NCBI GenBank assembly: GCA_002914805.1
Contig: JXTB01000545.1
Coordinates: forward strand, 108,321-172,320
Reading direction: 5' to 3'
DNA from: Parasponia andersonii
Taxonomy: Eukaryota > Streptophyta > Magnoliopsida > Rosales > Cannabaceae
DNA length: 64,000 bases
A program made the position numbers and the translations under genes. Every line of letters begins with the position of its first letter. Position 1 is the stretch's first letter. Under the pieces are notes generated by a model. It had not been told where the DNA came from. It made no database searches and saw nothing but the letters and a program-made list of their open reading frames with translations. Shown here in pieces: positions 11,808 through 26,244 of the stretch.

Positions 11808-13277
11808 ATCCCCTTAAACTTGTTTTATAATACCAAGCAAATTTCTTAACTTTACAAAATCTTCAAACTTGAGTAGCTTAGTGAAAATGTCAGTAATCTA
11901 ATTATGTGATCTTATATACCCTAATCATATTTCTTTGCTTGCAACATATTCTCTTATGTATTGATAGTGAGTGTCAATATATTTGCTTCGGTCATGTAAA
12001 ATTGGATTTTTAGCCAAAGCTATTACTGACTTATTGTTGATGCAAATCTCTGTTGGCTCTTTTTGAGACATGTTTAACTCTTTTAACAACCTTCTAAATT
12101 AGATTGCATGACTAACATACTATGTAACAACTACATACTAAGCTTCGCATGTTGAAAGAGTGACAATCGGTTATTTCTTGGATATCCAAGTGAAGGAAGT
12201 TTCTCTTATAAAAAATACAAAACTAGTATTGCCTTTTCGATTATCAGTATTTCTGGCCCAATTATTATCATTGTAACTAATGAATTTGTAATCATTGGAA
12301 ACTGAAAAGTATAAGCCAAGATTGATCATATCTTTTAGGTAACAGAGAATTCTCTTTGCAGCTTTAAAGTGAGTGGTTATTGGAGTTTTTATGTAACAAC
12401 TTACTAGTCCAGTTGCATAGAGAATGTTAGGCCTTGTACATGTCAAATACTGTAGGCGTCCAATAAGGCTCTTGAAAAGTGTTGGATCTACCTTTTCTAC
12501 TTCATCATCTTTGAATAATTTTATTCTACATTCTACTAGATACTTATCAGCTTACAATATTCCATCTTGAACTTCTTTATGATCTCCTTTGTATAGCTTT
12601 CTTGAGAGATGAAGATGCTTTCTTCCTTTTGCTTGACTTCTATAACGAGATAGTATGCCATAAGTTCGATGTTTGTCATTTCAAACTCATGTGTCATCAC
12701 TTTCTTGAATTCGTTGAATATCCTTAGATTACTCCAGTGAATATAAGATCATCCACGTACAAGTATACGGCCAGAATATCTCAATCTTTGGTTTGAACAT
12801 AGAGAGCATATTCATAAGGGCAATTAGTGAAGCCATTCTCTTAGAAATATTTGTCATTTTGGATGTTCCACACTCTTAGTTCTTGCTTTAGCTTGTAGAG
12901 AACCTTCTTCAGCTTTAATTCCTTGTCCTTATGCCCTTTCACTTCATAACCTAATGGTTGTTCGATGTGGACTTTTTCTTTAAGAACTCTATTTAGAAAT
13001 GCTGACTTTACATCTATCTAATGGATCTTCCATTTGTTCTAAGCTACAAGAAAAATAATTAGTCTTATAGTTTCCAACTGTGCAACAGGAGCGAATACTT
13101 TGTTCTAGTCAATTCCGGCTCTTTGACTATAGCCTTTCAAAAATAGCTTTGCTTTATATCTTTCTACCTCTCCATTGGCATTCTTCTTCACTTTGTACAT
13201 CCATTTTACACCGATAGCTTTATGACCTTTGGAAAGAGTGGATAGTTCTAAAGTGTCATCCTTCTTTATGGTTTTAA

Positions 13278-15422
13278 TGTAAAATCTGAAACTTTTAAGG
13301 GTCAAAATGGATTTTTTGCACCTAATGGCAAACTTGTAAATAAGTAATTTTCGAAATAAAATAATGAAAATATCTGGAATATTTTATAAATTTTCTACAG
13401 AGCTCAAACTTTGCTTAAAGTCTCTTCAGAAACCCAAATTCTTACACAAGCAAGCTTGAGAGAGAAAAAAAAAAAGAGAGAAAACACATGTTCTGCCGAA
13501 GCCTGTTGTTGCTACACACCGCTGTTAGTTGGCCCACATGCTAGCGCATCTCAAAGAGCTTTTGAAGATGAAGTCAATGCCACTGGTCTTGCCTCGTTTC
13601 GACATCGAACGAAGCCGCAGTGGCTTCGCAAAAATTCGACCTCTTGCGAGGTTTCCCAGTCATCGGAGCGCTGTTCGACGTCCGTTTTCGACACCTCTGG
13701 CAAGTGGAGTTTTGTCTTGTCATTTTCGAACAGCTCCAAGTAGTTGCTCGTCAAAATCCCTCTCTGGTAAATTGTTACCATATTTAACATTTTTACCAAT
13801 AATGTAAAAAGTGATATTTATGTAATTAATTTAGTTACATGATTTATTTATCTGAGGTAAATATATGAGATAAAAGAGGGTTCAAAATCATGAATAATTA
13901 AGGTTAGTAAAAGTAAAAAAGGTAACAGTAAGTATGGTAAATAGTAAGAAGAGGATATTTTTCTAATTATTTTCAAAAAGTGGTATTTATGTAATTCTTG
14001 GATTTTTGGGCTTAATTAATGCTAGAGACCTCGAAACTGAGTTTTGACTTTGAATTTAGACTCAATGAGACCGAGACATAAATTTTTATATAAAATATCA
14101 TTATGTTTCATTGAGAAACGAAAATTAGATTTTTGTGGCATAAAATTACACCGTTTTGCGTGCAACAATACGGTCCTGTACTGGGACCTATATTTGACAA
14201 AGTATATATCTAACCTAGTATTTTTGGCTGCTCTGAATTCAATGGTGACCTCTGTTTTTGTGTTTGAAGCTTCAGTTGAAAATCATTTTTCAAGTGAATT
14301 TATCGGGAACCGAAAATTGCCGCTTAAGCACCTGAGTGAGCAAGGAGGATTGTTCGAGTGTCATTAGCCTAGAATTACTACCATATCGAGTTAAGGGTTC
14401 GATTATCTGACTTTTATATTTACTTTGGATATTAATTGCATGAAAACTTATTTATTAAAAATCGTGGTTTTATGATGGTTTATGAAATTGCTGAAAATTA
14501 TTAGATTATGCTAGAATTGGATTGTATAGATTTAATATATTTTTTTCTATTGTGACTATGGAGTAAAACAGCGATGTGCTGCCCATGTATCGTAAATCCC
14601 ATAATAGTGCCAAGTTGAATTTTAAAGTATGATTTGATTATTGGATACATGGTTGCTGTATATTATTACACATTGTACATATCGTAGGATCACACTCTTG
14701 AGTTCCATAATAGTATTGCGATATTTTTAGATCGCTGGTGAGTTGCTGCAGTGCAAGATGAGAGACCTAGGTCCCTGCATAGGTTTTTGATGATACGCCT
14801 ACGGGCAATGTCAAGATGTTGGGTAGCTCTACTACAGAGGTATTTCATGGCTGTGATGGGAGGATGAGAGCTCACTTATATTCTTGTTGATATATGATAT
14901 GTACAATGATATAGTTTTAGTTTTGGTTTTGAATTTTTGATTTTTTTGGATACCATGAATTTATAAACTTGATTTATAAATGGATTTAAAGAATCTAACC
15001 ATGCAGGTATGCGAAATTGCATCCATTCAAAAGGTAATTGAATTTTTACTAAGCATATGAATGCTCATTGCTTACTTTTCCCCTCTCAGGTGGTGCTTGG
15101 TATGATTTTGGAGATTCAGGAGCAGTTTAGAGAGGAGCTAGTTACCAAGTTAGAAACTAGTAACTTTGTAAGATATTTTTGGTATATTTATCTTACCTTG
15201 TAAAAAAAAACTTAAGGGTCTATTTCACAGACTCGTCTGTACAACTAGTGTGCTAGATTGTGAGATTGTTGATAATGATGCTTGGTTTGTTTAAATAAAT
15301 TTTATTAAGAATCTACATCTAATAGTGATCACAAAGCTATGGGAATTTTATAAAAAAAATTATTTGAATTTCTATTTGTGAAATTTCTTTTCTGCCACTA
15401 GCCTGAGATTTGGGTCGTGACA
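13278..15422 (+). repeat. 5' LTR of the gypsy chromovirus
   Basis: Begins TGTAAAATCTGAAAC and ends GGGTCGTGACA. Colinear with 20228-22333 over the full length. Three short overlapping ORFs near 13411-13807 and one at 14044-14367 also appear in the other LTR and are LTR sequence rather than host genes. Confidence 0.95.
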
Positions 15423-18400
15423 GAAAATTTTAGTATCAAAGAAGGTTTGTTTATCTATGTAGAATGTGACATCGTTCAAATTATTACTAGTTTTCAAAAA
15501 AAATAATAATATGTATTTTAAAAAAAACATCATTATCTCACTGACACTTTGGCATATTTATATAGACTGGTAATATGCTTCTGAGAAGGAGAGTACCGAG
15601 GCAAGAGCCAAGAAATGATACTCCTCTAACACAACAAGACATTTCTGACCCTCTTGCTAATCTTTATGAGACTTTGTGGGAAATACTAGGATTAAGAACT
15701 CAACGAGATCCTGAGGCTCGTCAGGCTAGCTTTCTCAAGGATTTCATCAAGTTGAGTTCGCAAACTTTTGACGGTAAACCCGACTCCACTATAACTGAGA
15801 AGTGGCTCAGAAATGTTAAAAAGATCTTCACAACCATTAGGACGCCTGTTGAGTTCCAAGTGGTCTTTGCTGTTTATAAGTTGTCTGATGGAGCCGCCAA
15901 CTGGTGGGAAACTATTAAGCTATCATGACAGGAGATTGGGATGGCCTGAGAGATCTTTGAAGGACTGTTCAGAGATCAATATGCCAATGTTAGTCATAGG
16001 TCTACTATGATTAGAGAGCATGAGTGACATAAGCAAGGTGACTTGACTGTGAGTGAGTGCAATATCTGGTTCACGGAATTGGCACAATATGCCCATATAC
16101 CAAGAAATTACCCTACCCTTTAGATAGTCAAGTTCATGGAAGCTCTGAGGACAGCTATCCTGGAAAAGATCGTGACTCAACACTTTGACAACTTGGAAGA
16201 TTTGGTAGCTATAGCACAAAAAGCTGATAGCCTTTCTAGATGATAAGTCGACTACGAGGAAACGGTCGAGGAATAGAGCAAATGATAGGAAGGCCAAAAG
16301 AGAAACCAAGGCCAATCAAAATCTCAGAGTTCTTAGAGTAGTGGTTTTTTTGGAAGGGGACAGTTTGGACCGTACAGATACTTTCACTTTGGCCAGCAGG
16401 GCCATCAAAAGAAGTTTTATCTATTCTGCCAGCAGAAGCTAGCCTTATCTCAAGGTGGGCCATAGAGAAGCCATAGTGTGTCCGTACCATTCTAGGGCAA
16501 TCAGATGAGACCAATCCAAAACAAGTCTTAGGCGTTCAACTCTTCTCCTTTCTAGCAGTTTTTTGGTTCCCAATACCAGTGCCAATACTAGCCACAGGGT
16601 TCAGGCTTCACCTAAAATTTCCAAACTCTGCAAGCTTCTAGTAATCAAGGAGGATGTGGATACACTAAAACTGGTTTAGGAGCTAGTAGTAGCCGACCCA
16701 GCCAAGAGAGAGGAAATAAAGGGAAAGAAAAGTTACTGGCCAAGTCTTCACTATCACAGGAGTTGAGGATGCTCATGAACTGACTAACAAAGGTGTTATT
16801 GATGGTATAATTCTCATCTTATACTCTTAGGCATATGTTTTATTTGATACTGGTGCTACACACTTTTTTATATGTTTATTGTTTGCTCAATTATTGGGAT
16901 TGGAACGTTCTGTTTTGGATCTTATTTTGACGTTGAGAACACTAATGGATGGAATTACTGATGTTTCCACTGTGTGTCAGGATTATCTAATCATGATTAA
17001 TAGTAAAGAATTATTGGCTGATTTGATTGTATTGCTTATGCAACAATTTGATGTGATCCTTGATATCGACTGGTTATCCAAATATCAAGCCAACATTGAT
17101 TGTTTCAAAAAGAGAATTACTCTTTGCTTAAGGATGGATGTCCTGTTGTTTATCAAGTTCGATTGGATCCTTTGAGACTAAGCCCTATTTTGAAAGCATG
17201 CATGGGTGGAAGGAAGAAACTTGAATATTACAAGAATCTGTTTGCCATTAGTGGTGATGTAGGGGCTGACGATCAACACCCCTAGGTCTCAGTGGTTAGC
17301 GAGTTTCCGAAAGATTTACCGCGACTATCACTTGACAGGGAGGTTGAGTTCTCTATTGATTTGATTCTCGGGTCCCAGGTAGTTTCTATTCCAGCCTATC
17401 GTATGGCTCCAATAGAATGACTGAGTTGAGAAGTCAGTTGGATGATTTTTTTATCAAAGAGATTCATCAGGAATAGTACTTCTCCATGGGGTGCACCTGT
17501 GTTGTTTACCAAGAAAGCTGATGGTACGCTCAGAATTTGTGTTGACTACAGATGACTGAATTAACTTACGGTAAAGAATAAGTGTCTTCTACCAAGGATT
17601 GATGAGTTGTTTGATCAACTAGATGGATGTAAATTCTTTTCCAAAATTGATCTTAGATTGGGTTATCACTAGTTAAAGATTCAAGAACAAGATATACTGA
17701 AAACTGCGCTCAAGACTAGTTATGGCTATTTTGAGTTCCTACTTATGCTATTTGGTCTGACTAATACTCCTGTAGCCTTCATGGATCTCATGAATAGAAT
17801 TTTCAGACCTTATCTAGATCGGTATGTGATTATCTTTATTGATGACTTCTTGATATACTCAAAAACACGAGAGGAGCATACTGAACATTTTAGAAGTATA
17901 CTTCAAATTTTGAGAGATCATCAATTGTATGCAAAGAGATCTAAATGTGACTTCTAGATGACAAAAGTGAAATTCTTAAGGCATTTGATTTCTTAAAAAG
18001 GTATTTCAGTTGATCCTGATAAGATTGAATCTGTATTAAAGTGAGAAAGATCGAAGAATGTAACTGAGATTAGAAATTTTCTCGGTTTAGTTGGCTACTA
18101 TCGCCGTTTTGTGGAGAATTTCTCGAGAATTACCTTGTCTTTGACTAAATTAACAAGAAAATATGTCAAGTTCACTTGGGATAACTATTGTGAAGAAGCC
18201 TTTATGGAACTAAAGAAGAGATTAATAACAGCACGTATTCTCACAGTTCCTAACAGTAAAGAACCTTATGTTGTGTACACTGATGCTTCAAGTTCTAGTT
18301 TGGGATATGTCTCGATGTAGAATGGGATATGCTTATCGTCAATTGAAGCCACACGAGAACAACTCCCCTACTTTTGACCTAGAACTTACAGCTGTGATTT

Positions 18401-20227
18401 TCACTCTCAAGATTTGGAAATGTTATATGTATGGTGTAAAGTTTGATGTGTTCTCTAATCACAAGAGTTTGAAGTATCTTTTCACTTAGCATGATTTAAA
18501 CTTGAGGCATTGTAGATTGGTTGAATATATAGAAGATCATGACTTTGAATTATAATACCATCCTGGCAAAGCTAATTTTGTAGCTGATGCCTTGACTCAA
18601 AACCTTATGGATCATCGATACACTTATTTTTCAGGAATGGAAGAATTCAGTGGCAATTGGTGAGTATAATTTGTAGTACTTCGAGTCTGGTAATGCTACT
18701 TATCTCAATAATATTATGGCTATACCAGCACTTCTCTAGATTGTACACAAAGTCAATGGCAAGATTAAGAGTTGAGAATAATCTAGAATCAACTCCAAAA
18801 TGGTGAACAATTGGAAGGTTGGAGTAAAAATAGAGAAAGATTTGCACTTTTCAGAGGAAAGCTAGTTGTAGCTAATGATCCTTACCTCAGAGAGACCATT
18901 TTCACTGAGACTCATAAGTCCAAGTTTGCTGTACATCCTGATAGTATAAAAATATACCATGATCTGAAAAGATAGTACTGGTGGAAAGATATGAAGCGTG
19001 ATGTTGTTACTTTTGTGGCTAAGTGTATGACTTGTCAGCAAGTCAAGGCAGAACACCAGAGACTAGTTGGACAGCTATAGCCTTTGCCCATACTAGAGTA
19101 GAAATGGGATAAGATCACAATGGATTTTGTGATAGATTTGCCAATAACTCGAAGAAAGAACAACATAGTTTGGGTAATTGTTGATCAGATGATGAAGGCT
19201 GCTCATTTAGTACCAATCAGGTCTGATTTTTCACTCAACAAGCTTAGTTATCTTTACATTGATAACATTGTTCGTTTGCATGGGGTGCCATCAAGCATAG
19301 TTTCTAACAAAGACCAAAGGTTTACATCAAAATTTCGGAGAGCTTACAGAGAGCTTTTAGAATAGAACTAAATCTCAGTATAGCTCATCATCCTCAAACA
19401 GATGGCCAATCTAAGAGGACTATTTAGATTCTAGAGGGCATGCTTTGCTCTTGTATACTAGATTTTGGTGGAAGTTAGGATGATCACCTGTTATTGGTGG
19501 AATTTTCTTGTAATAACAACTACCAAGCTAGTCTTGGCATGGCTTTATATGAGGTATTATATGAGAGACCATGTAGATTACCCTTGTGTTAGGCTAATAC
19601 AGAAGAGCGCGTTACTCTTAGACTAGAATTGATACAAGAGACTACTGAGAACATTTCCAAGATTCGAGAAAGACTCAAGATTATGCAGAATCATCAGAAA
19701 AGCTATGCAGATCCAAAGAGATGCAAAGTAGAGTTCGAAGTTGGTGATCAAGTATTCTTGAAAGTTATGCCACGGCGTGGGATCACTAGATTCAGACTAA
19801 AAGGCAAATTGACTCTAAGGTATATTGGACCATTCGAGATTACCGCTAGAATTGGGCCAGTAGCATATTGCTTGGATTTGTCTTCTCAATTCGGCCGAGT
19901 ACACAATGTTTTTCATGTCTTGATGCTTAGAAAGTATGTGCATGACCCATTGCATGTCATCCAGTATGTAGAAGTACCATTACAAGAAGATATAATATAT
20001 GAGGAATAACCTATTCGAATACTCGGAAGAGAGCTCAAAGTGCTTCGAAACAAAGAGATACCACTTGTCAAGGTTCTCTGGCAATATCACAAGGAAGACG
20101 AAGCTACTTGGGAGCTTGAGATAGAAATGTACGAAAAATATCCTCATTTACTCAACATTCAGCTTGAGGTTGTGCTTTGAACTTTGTATTCGAATTTCGG
20201 GACAAAATTCCTTTAAGGGGGGAAAGA

Positions 20228-22333
20228 TGTAAAATCTGAAACTTTTAAGGGTCAAAATGGACGTTTTGTACCCAATAGTAAACTTGTAAATTAGTAATTT
20301 TTGGAATAAAATAGTGAAAATATATGGAGTATTTTATAAATTTGCTATAGGGCCGAGACTTTGGTTAAAACTCCCTTTAGAGGCCTAAATTCTCACACAA
20401 GAGAGCTTGAGAGAGAGACAACACTATTTCTACCGAAGCCCACCGTTGCTACACACCACTGTCGCTGGGCCTATGCGCAGCCCACGTCAAAGAGATTTCG
20501 AAGATGAAGCTAACACTGCTGGGCTCGTCTCATTTCGACGTTGGACGAAGCCGCAACGACCCCACAAAGATTCCACATCTAGCGCGGTTTTTCGGCCACC
20601 GAAGCACCATCCGACCTCCGTTTTTTACACTTCTGACAAGTGGAGTCTTGTCTTATCATCACCGACCAACTACAAGTGGTTGCTTGTCAAAATTCCTCTC
20701 CGATAAAGTTTTAACATATTTACCGTTTTTACCAACAATGTAAAAATTGATATTTACGTAATTAATTTTATTACATGATTATTTACCTGAGGTAAATATA
20801 TGAGATGAAAGAAAGTTAAAAATCATGAATAATTACGATTGATAAAAATAAAAAGGTAATACTAAGTGTGGTGAATAGTAATTACGAAAAGATGATATTT
20901 TTCTTATTATTTTCAAATGGTGGTATTTATGTAATTCTCGGATTTTTGGGTTTAATTAATGCTAGGGACCTCGAAACTAAGTTTTGACTTTGAATTTGGA
21001 CTCAGTGAGGTCAAAACATGAATTTTGATGTAAAATATCATTATGTTTCGTTGAGAAACGAAAATTGGATTTTCGTGGTATAAAATTGCATCGTTTTACG
21101 TGCCACAATACAGTCCTGGATCAGGACCCATTTTTGACCAAGTATATACCTAACTTAGTATTTTTGGGTGCTCTGAATTCAATAGTGACATCTATTTTTG
21201 TGTTTGAAGCTTCGGTTGAAAAATCGCTTTTTCAAGTGAATTTATCGGGAACCAGAAATTACCGTTTAAGCACCTGAGTGACAAGGGGGGAGATTGTTCG
21301 AGTGTCATTGGCCCAGTATTACTACTATATCGAGGTAGGGGTTCGATTACCTGAATTTTATATTTACTTCGGATTTTAATTGCATGAAAACTTATTTATG
21401 AAAAATCGTGGTTGTACGATAGTTTATGAAATTGCTGAAAAATTATTGGATTATGCTGGGATTAGACTGAATGAATTTTATACATATTTTTATGTTATGA
21501 CTATGGAGTAAAACAGTGGTGTGCTGCCCATGTATAGTAAATCCCATAATAATTCCAAGTTGAATTTTAAATCACGATTTGATTATTGGATACATGTTTG
21601 TTGTATACTATTACATGTTGTACATACCATAAGATCACACACTTGAGTTCTGTAATAGCATCATAGTATTTTTAGATCGCTAGCGAGTTGCTGCAGTACT
21701 AGGTGAGAGACCTAGGTCTCTGCATAGGTTTTTGTTGAGATGCCTATCGGTAGTGTCAGGATGTTGGGTACCTCTACTACAGAGGTATTTCAGGGCTATG
21801 ATGGGAGGATGAGAGCTCACTTATATTCTTATTGATATATGATATATATAATGATGTTGTTTTGATTTTGAATATGTGATTTTTCTGGATACTATGAATT
21901 TATAAACTTGATTTATAAATAGATTTTAAGGAACTAACTATGTAGATTTGAGAAATTGCATCCATCCAAATGGTAATTGAATTCCTATTGAGTATATGAA
22001 TGCTCACCCCTTACTTTTTCCCTCTTAGGTAGTGGTCGGTGTGATTTTGGAGCTTCAGGAATAGTTTAGGGAGGAGCTACTTACTAAGTTAGAAACTGGT
22101 AACTTTATAAGATATTTCTATTTATTTATCTTGGCTTGTAATAAAATACTTAGTAGCCCATTTCATGGACTCGGTCTATACAATTATTGTGTTAGATTAT
22201 GAGATGATGCTTGGTTTGTTTTAATAAATTTTACTAAAATCAACACTATGGGAATTTTAATAAAAAAAAATTATTTCAATTTCTACTTGTGAAATTCCCT
22301 TTTTGCCACTAGCCTGGGATTTGGGTCGTGACA
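20228..22333 (+). repeat. 3' LTR of the gypsy chromovirus
   Basis: Same terminal bases as the 5' LTR, directly preceded by the polypurine tract and followed by the target duplication TTTAA. Many of the differences between the two LTRs are C/T and G/A, as expected for a methylated old insertion. Confidence 0.95.
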
Positions 22334-24983
22334 TTTAACTTCTTCATCCATCACATTCTTCCATTTTTCATCTTGTATAGCCTCTTGGAAGTTCACTAGT
22401 TCATAATCAGCAAAGAGATAAAATAAAGTGAGATTTTCGAGTCTATCGGTCACCTCATACAAATCTTCAACACCTTTTGTGCATTCTTTATGCTTCTCAG
22501 TTAAGAAAGAAGGCGGAGAATTTTCATGAGAAGATAATGTTGGTGAAGTAGATGGAGTAGTAGCCTCTTGATAGACTTCTCTTGCTTGCTCTACTAATAT
22601 TTTTTCATCTTCAAATTATATAAAGAAATTCTAATCATTTACTTCAGAATTAAAGTTCCTTTCAACTTTTTGATCGAATATTACATCTTAGCTGATGATT
22701 ACTTTTCCATTGTTGGGATTGCATAACTTCTAATCTTTGGAGTTGATATCATAGCCGATGAAAATGAACTTCTCACTTCCATTATCAAGCTTAGTTCTAC
22801 GTTCGCCTAGTACATATACATGGGCTATACTTCCAAAGACTCTTAAGTGGGAGATCCCAGGCTTCATTTCACTCTATGCTTCTTGTGGTGTCTTTCCTTA
22901 TATACTTCTTGTTGAAGATCGATTAGATAAGTAGACCGTATATGCGATAGCTTCTGCCTAGAACTCTTTGTGCAATCGCATACTTTTCAGTATACTTCAA
23001 GCTATGTTAAGAATGGTTTGATTATTCCATTTTGCCATACCATTCTGTTATGGAGATCTCATAATGGTTAAGGGTCGTTGAATTCCATTAGCTTCACAGA
23101 ATTCTTGGAACTATTTTGAAGTGAATTCTCCTCATTTGTCAGATCTCATGACTTTGATTTGAAGACTGCTTTCTTTCTCCACCGCAACCTTGAACTTCTT
23201 GAAATTTTCAAAGACTTCTGATTTTTACTTCAAGAAATAATTCCTTCTTTCTTAAGAAATTATCAATAGAGACCAAGAAGTAATTGCTTTTATCAAAAAA
23301 ACTTAGTTTGATAGGACCATGCATATCTGTATGCAGGAGCTCTAATGGCTTTTCCGCTATTGAATTTGACTTCTTTAGAAAGCTTTTCCTAAATTACTTC
23401 CCAAGTAAGCATCCTTCATAAAGCTGATCAAGATAATTGATGCTTGGCAAGCCTCTCACTATCTCTTTTTTGGATAGTAGCTCTAGTTCTCTAAAGTTGA
23501 GATGCCTGAATCTCAAATACCATAGCCATGATGAATCTTTGTAACATCCTTTGAGATATTTTGTGACATTATTTTGAATGTTCAAAGACAATATTTTATT
23601 TCTTGACATAGGCATCTTGGCAATTAAGTTCTTATTATTATCTCTTATAGAAAGACTATAATATTTTAAATGAATATCAAAGCCTTTCTCTAAGGGCTGT
23701 CCCAAACTCAAAATATTTGTTTTCATAGTGGATACATAATAACGTTTGAAATGAATTGATGTCTTCTATTTTTCTAGCGGATAAGAATTTTACCTCTTCC
23801 TTTTACCACTACTTTTAAATTATCACCGAAAGAAACATTCCTACTAATTGATTCATCAAGTTCCATTTTTCTCATAAACTTACAAGAAACCCAAGAGTTG
23901 TTCTATCATTATGGCTCCTTAATCTTTAGTTTCTTCGATTACAATAACAATATTCTCGAACTTTAGGTCTAATGATTGGAAAATTTTTTTTATAATCATA
24001 ATATTTTCTAGTTTCTCACCATTTCTTTTCATTTCATTGGAAATAGCCAAAACTCTTGAAAAGTAGTCAGAAATTAACTCAGTCTCTGTCATGTGTAGTA
24101 AATCAAACTCTCTTTTTTGAGTTTGAAGGCGGACCTTTTTAATTTTTTCTTATCTCTTGTATGAAATTTAAAGTTTCTCTCATGCTTTCATAGCAGATAT
24201 TGCATTTGAGATTTTCTCAAACCCATCATCATCTAAGGCTTGGTAGATGAGGAAGAGAATCTTTTTGTCTTTCTTTCTTGAGCCTTTAAACTATCTTTTT
24301 GTGTTGAGGATAGTGTCACTTTATCTCTTGGTTCTTCGTAGCTTTTCTTCACTATCTTTCAAATATCATGTGCTCTAAGGAGGACCTTTATTTTGATAGT
24401 TTAATTATCAAAATTACCGTCTTGGAGTTGTAGATCTTGGAAAGGTGCTAAACTGCTAGTAGCCATGGTTCTTAAGGGAATGAGCTTTTAGAAATTTCGA
24501 CCATACCGATGGATTCAGAACGTCAAAAAACCTTAAGATTGACTAGTCAAAATCAATGATCAAAGTTAATAACTTGGTCAACAGTCTAGTCAACGACATA
24601 GTCAATAGCTCTGGCAACTTAGTCAACAACATGGTCAAACGACTTTAACGACTTAGTCAACGACTCTTATGGCTCAGTTAAATGACTTTGACTCTGCTCA
24701 ACTCGGTGAGTTGACTTAGTTTTTGGCACTAACTTCTGATAACTTGTCCAAACTCGTTTGAACTTTGATTAAGCTGATTTTTATAGTAGCATGTTCTCTC
24801 GTGGAGCTCTTTGATTTGATATGTAATAATGATAGACTGGGAATAAATTGCTCACACTCTTAATCTCAAGAAATCTTTTCTGATGTAGAAAATTAGTTAA
24901 AACTGCATTCACATAGTATACTTAAAATTTCAAGAGACTTGAAATTTCAAGAGATTTCTTATAATCTCACTCTGATACTACTT

Positions 24984-25446
24984 TGTTAGAAATACAATAA
25001 GCTTTATTACTATCTCAAATATTATTACAAGAGAAAACTCTCAATTTCACTCTTCAAGCTCACTTACTCATTAAAAACTATAGTTCTTTCTCTTTTCAAT
25101 TCATTCTTAGAAACTTTACTTCTTACTTGACACTTGGAACCCAAATGGGGAGGGATACTTATACTACATGAGAAACAACGAGAACCACATAAATAAACAA
25201 TTATAAAAATCCTTAAGACACGCATTTTTTCTAACTCTTCGAATAATAATTTAAGTAATCAAATGATTCACATGCATAAAACTAATATCTAGCTAACACT
25301 AGAAGGTTCTAAGTGGAAAGTTCCTTCAATTTAGATTTAAGCTTTTTTTTTTATAGACTTGAACTTAAGCTAATTCCAATTTATTAGACCTCATGTTGAT
25401 GGGCATAGAATACTTATCATGGCTTAAAACAAGTTTATTTTCAACG
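24984..25446 (-). repeat. 5' LTR of the copia element
   Basis: Starts TGTTAGAAATACAATAAGC on the plus strand, immediately right of the primer site complement. Ends TTTTCAACG. Only about 57 bp separate its end from exon 2 of the NAC remnant. Confidence 0.85.
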
Positions 25447-25503
25447 TATTATTGTATATATATATATATATATATACTCGTTACATTAGTAATACTAATA
25501 TAG

Positions 25504-25785
25504 AAAAGTACAAGCGGCACAGAATCGAGAAAGATTGGATGTATTTCACACCGAGATATTAAATACACAAAGGGGAAAACTAAGCAAATATTCGAATTGT
25601 TAAAGATAATGTGGGGCTTTGGAGGACAGCAAAATCTGAGCAAGCTCTGTGGTCCAATAATTCAGGGAAGATAGTTGGATTCAAGAACAAATTTGTGTTC
25701 CACAATAGGAGAACCCTCCAACTCTGAAGAGACCAACTGGTTTATGCAAGAATACACCATACTGGATCAAACTACAAATATCAAG
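25504..25785 (+). pseudogene. NAC remnant, exon 2 (subdomains C-D)
   Basis: Follows an AG acceptor. Contains matches to the EWYFFSPRDRKY block (KDWMYFTPRY), to the GYWKATG block (GLWRTAK) and to the IGMKKTLVFY...TNWVMHEYRL block (IVGFKNKFVFHN, then ETNWFMQEYTI one frame on). A consensus GTAAAA donor follows. At least two frameshifts break it. Confidence 0.8.
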
Positions 25786-26244
25786 GTAAAACAACTTAAT
25801 AGCCACTTTTTTCCCCCCTTCTATATTAATTAATAATCTTAAAAAAACATTGATGACATGCATATTATACCTATATTTCTTTCGTCTTTTTTTTTTTTCT
25901 TACTCTAATTCCATTACCATTTAATTCGAGCATTATTATTTCACATGTCTGATTATAGTATAGATCAACTGTCACTTAGCAAAAATTAAGATCATAAACT
26001 AAATTTGACATTGTAATTAGGTGCAAGCTTGTTGAATATGATCAATGGTAATTGTTTCTCGAGTTGTGATATGCACCACTCTTATTTGATTTTGTAGGTC
26101 AAAACTTCTTTTCTTTATTACATGTGACACGTGTAATAATAGCACATAACGGGCAGTACTACTAAAATCAAAATCATGTGCATCTCATAATGATATACGT
26201 GTGATAGAAGCTGGAAATAACTTTCTTTCTTTAATTCTTTGCAG

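Larger units (their letters stand above)
13273..22338 (+). mobile_element. Ty3/gypsy chromovirus (Tekay/Del-like), nested in the copia element, TSD TTTAA
   Basis: Body 13278-22333 (9.06 kb), TG...CA ends, flanked by identical TTTAA at 13273-13277 and 22334-22338. LTRs are 13278-15422 and 20228-22333 (about 2.1 kb each). A primer site resembling the iMet type lies just after the 5' LTR (about 15430-15443), and a polypurine tract (TTAAGGGGGGAAAGA) precedes the 3' LTR. Plus-strand parts: gag from about 15575, protease around 16840-17110 (DTGATHFF), reverse transcriptase about 17300-18000 ([13 protein letters not shown]), RNase H about 18100-18500, integrase about 18850-19600 (LHGVPSSIVS), then an integrase C-terminus and a chromodomain-like tail to about 20180 (LVKVLWQYHKEDEATWELE). 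This arrangement is characteristic of Tekay/Del. It is broken, with well over ten disabling changes. Two hand-aligned LTR stretches (about 170 and 235 bp) differ by roughly 13-15%. Confidence 0.93.
11401..25451 (-). mobile_element. Ty1/copia retrotransposon, minus strand, split by a nested gypsy element
   Basis: Body 11406-25446. The 5' LTR is on the right (24984-25446) and the 3' LTR on the left (11406-11807). A tRNA-iMet primer site (complement CACTCTGATACTA at 24968-24980) abuts the 5' LTR, and a polypurine tract (complement CCCCTTAAACTT) abuts the 3' LTR. Flanking 5-mers TTTTA (11401) and TATTA (25447) agree at 4 of 5 positions. Minus-strand parts in order: gag from about 24463 (MATSSLAPFQDL), GAG-pre-integrase at 23394-23726 (RFRHLNFRELELL), integrase to about 22350, reverse transcriptase (13105-13305, GVKWMYKVKKNANGEVERYKA), RNase H (12171-12446, NDNNWARNTDNRKGNTSFVF). 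Without the gypsy insert it is about 5.0 kb, the usual copia size. Broken, many disabling changes. LTRs differ at roughly 15% by eye, so it is old. Confidence 0.88.

Noticed and set aside
13411-14367. Several ORFs that might be small host genes
   Set aside because: All lie within the gypsy LTR and recur in its other copy at 20407-21277.
24968-24980. tRNA-like sequence
   Set aside because: It is the primer binding site of the copia element, complementary to the 3' end of initiator tRNA-Met; no full tRNA gene is present. The same holds at 5837 and 54875.
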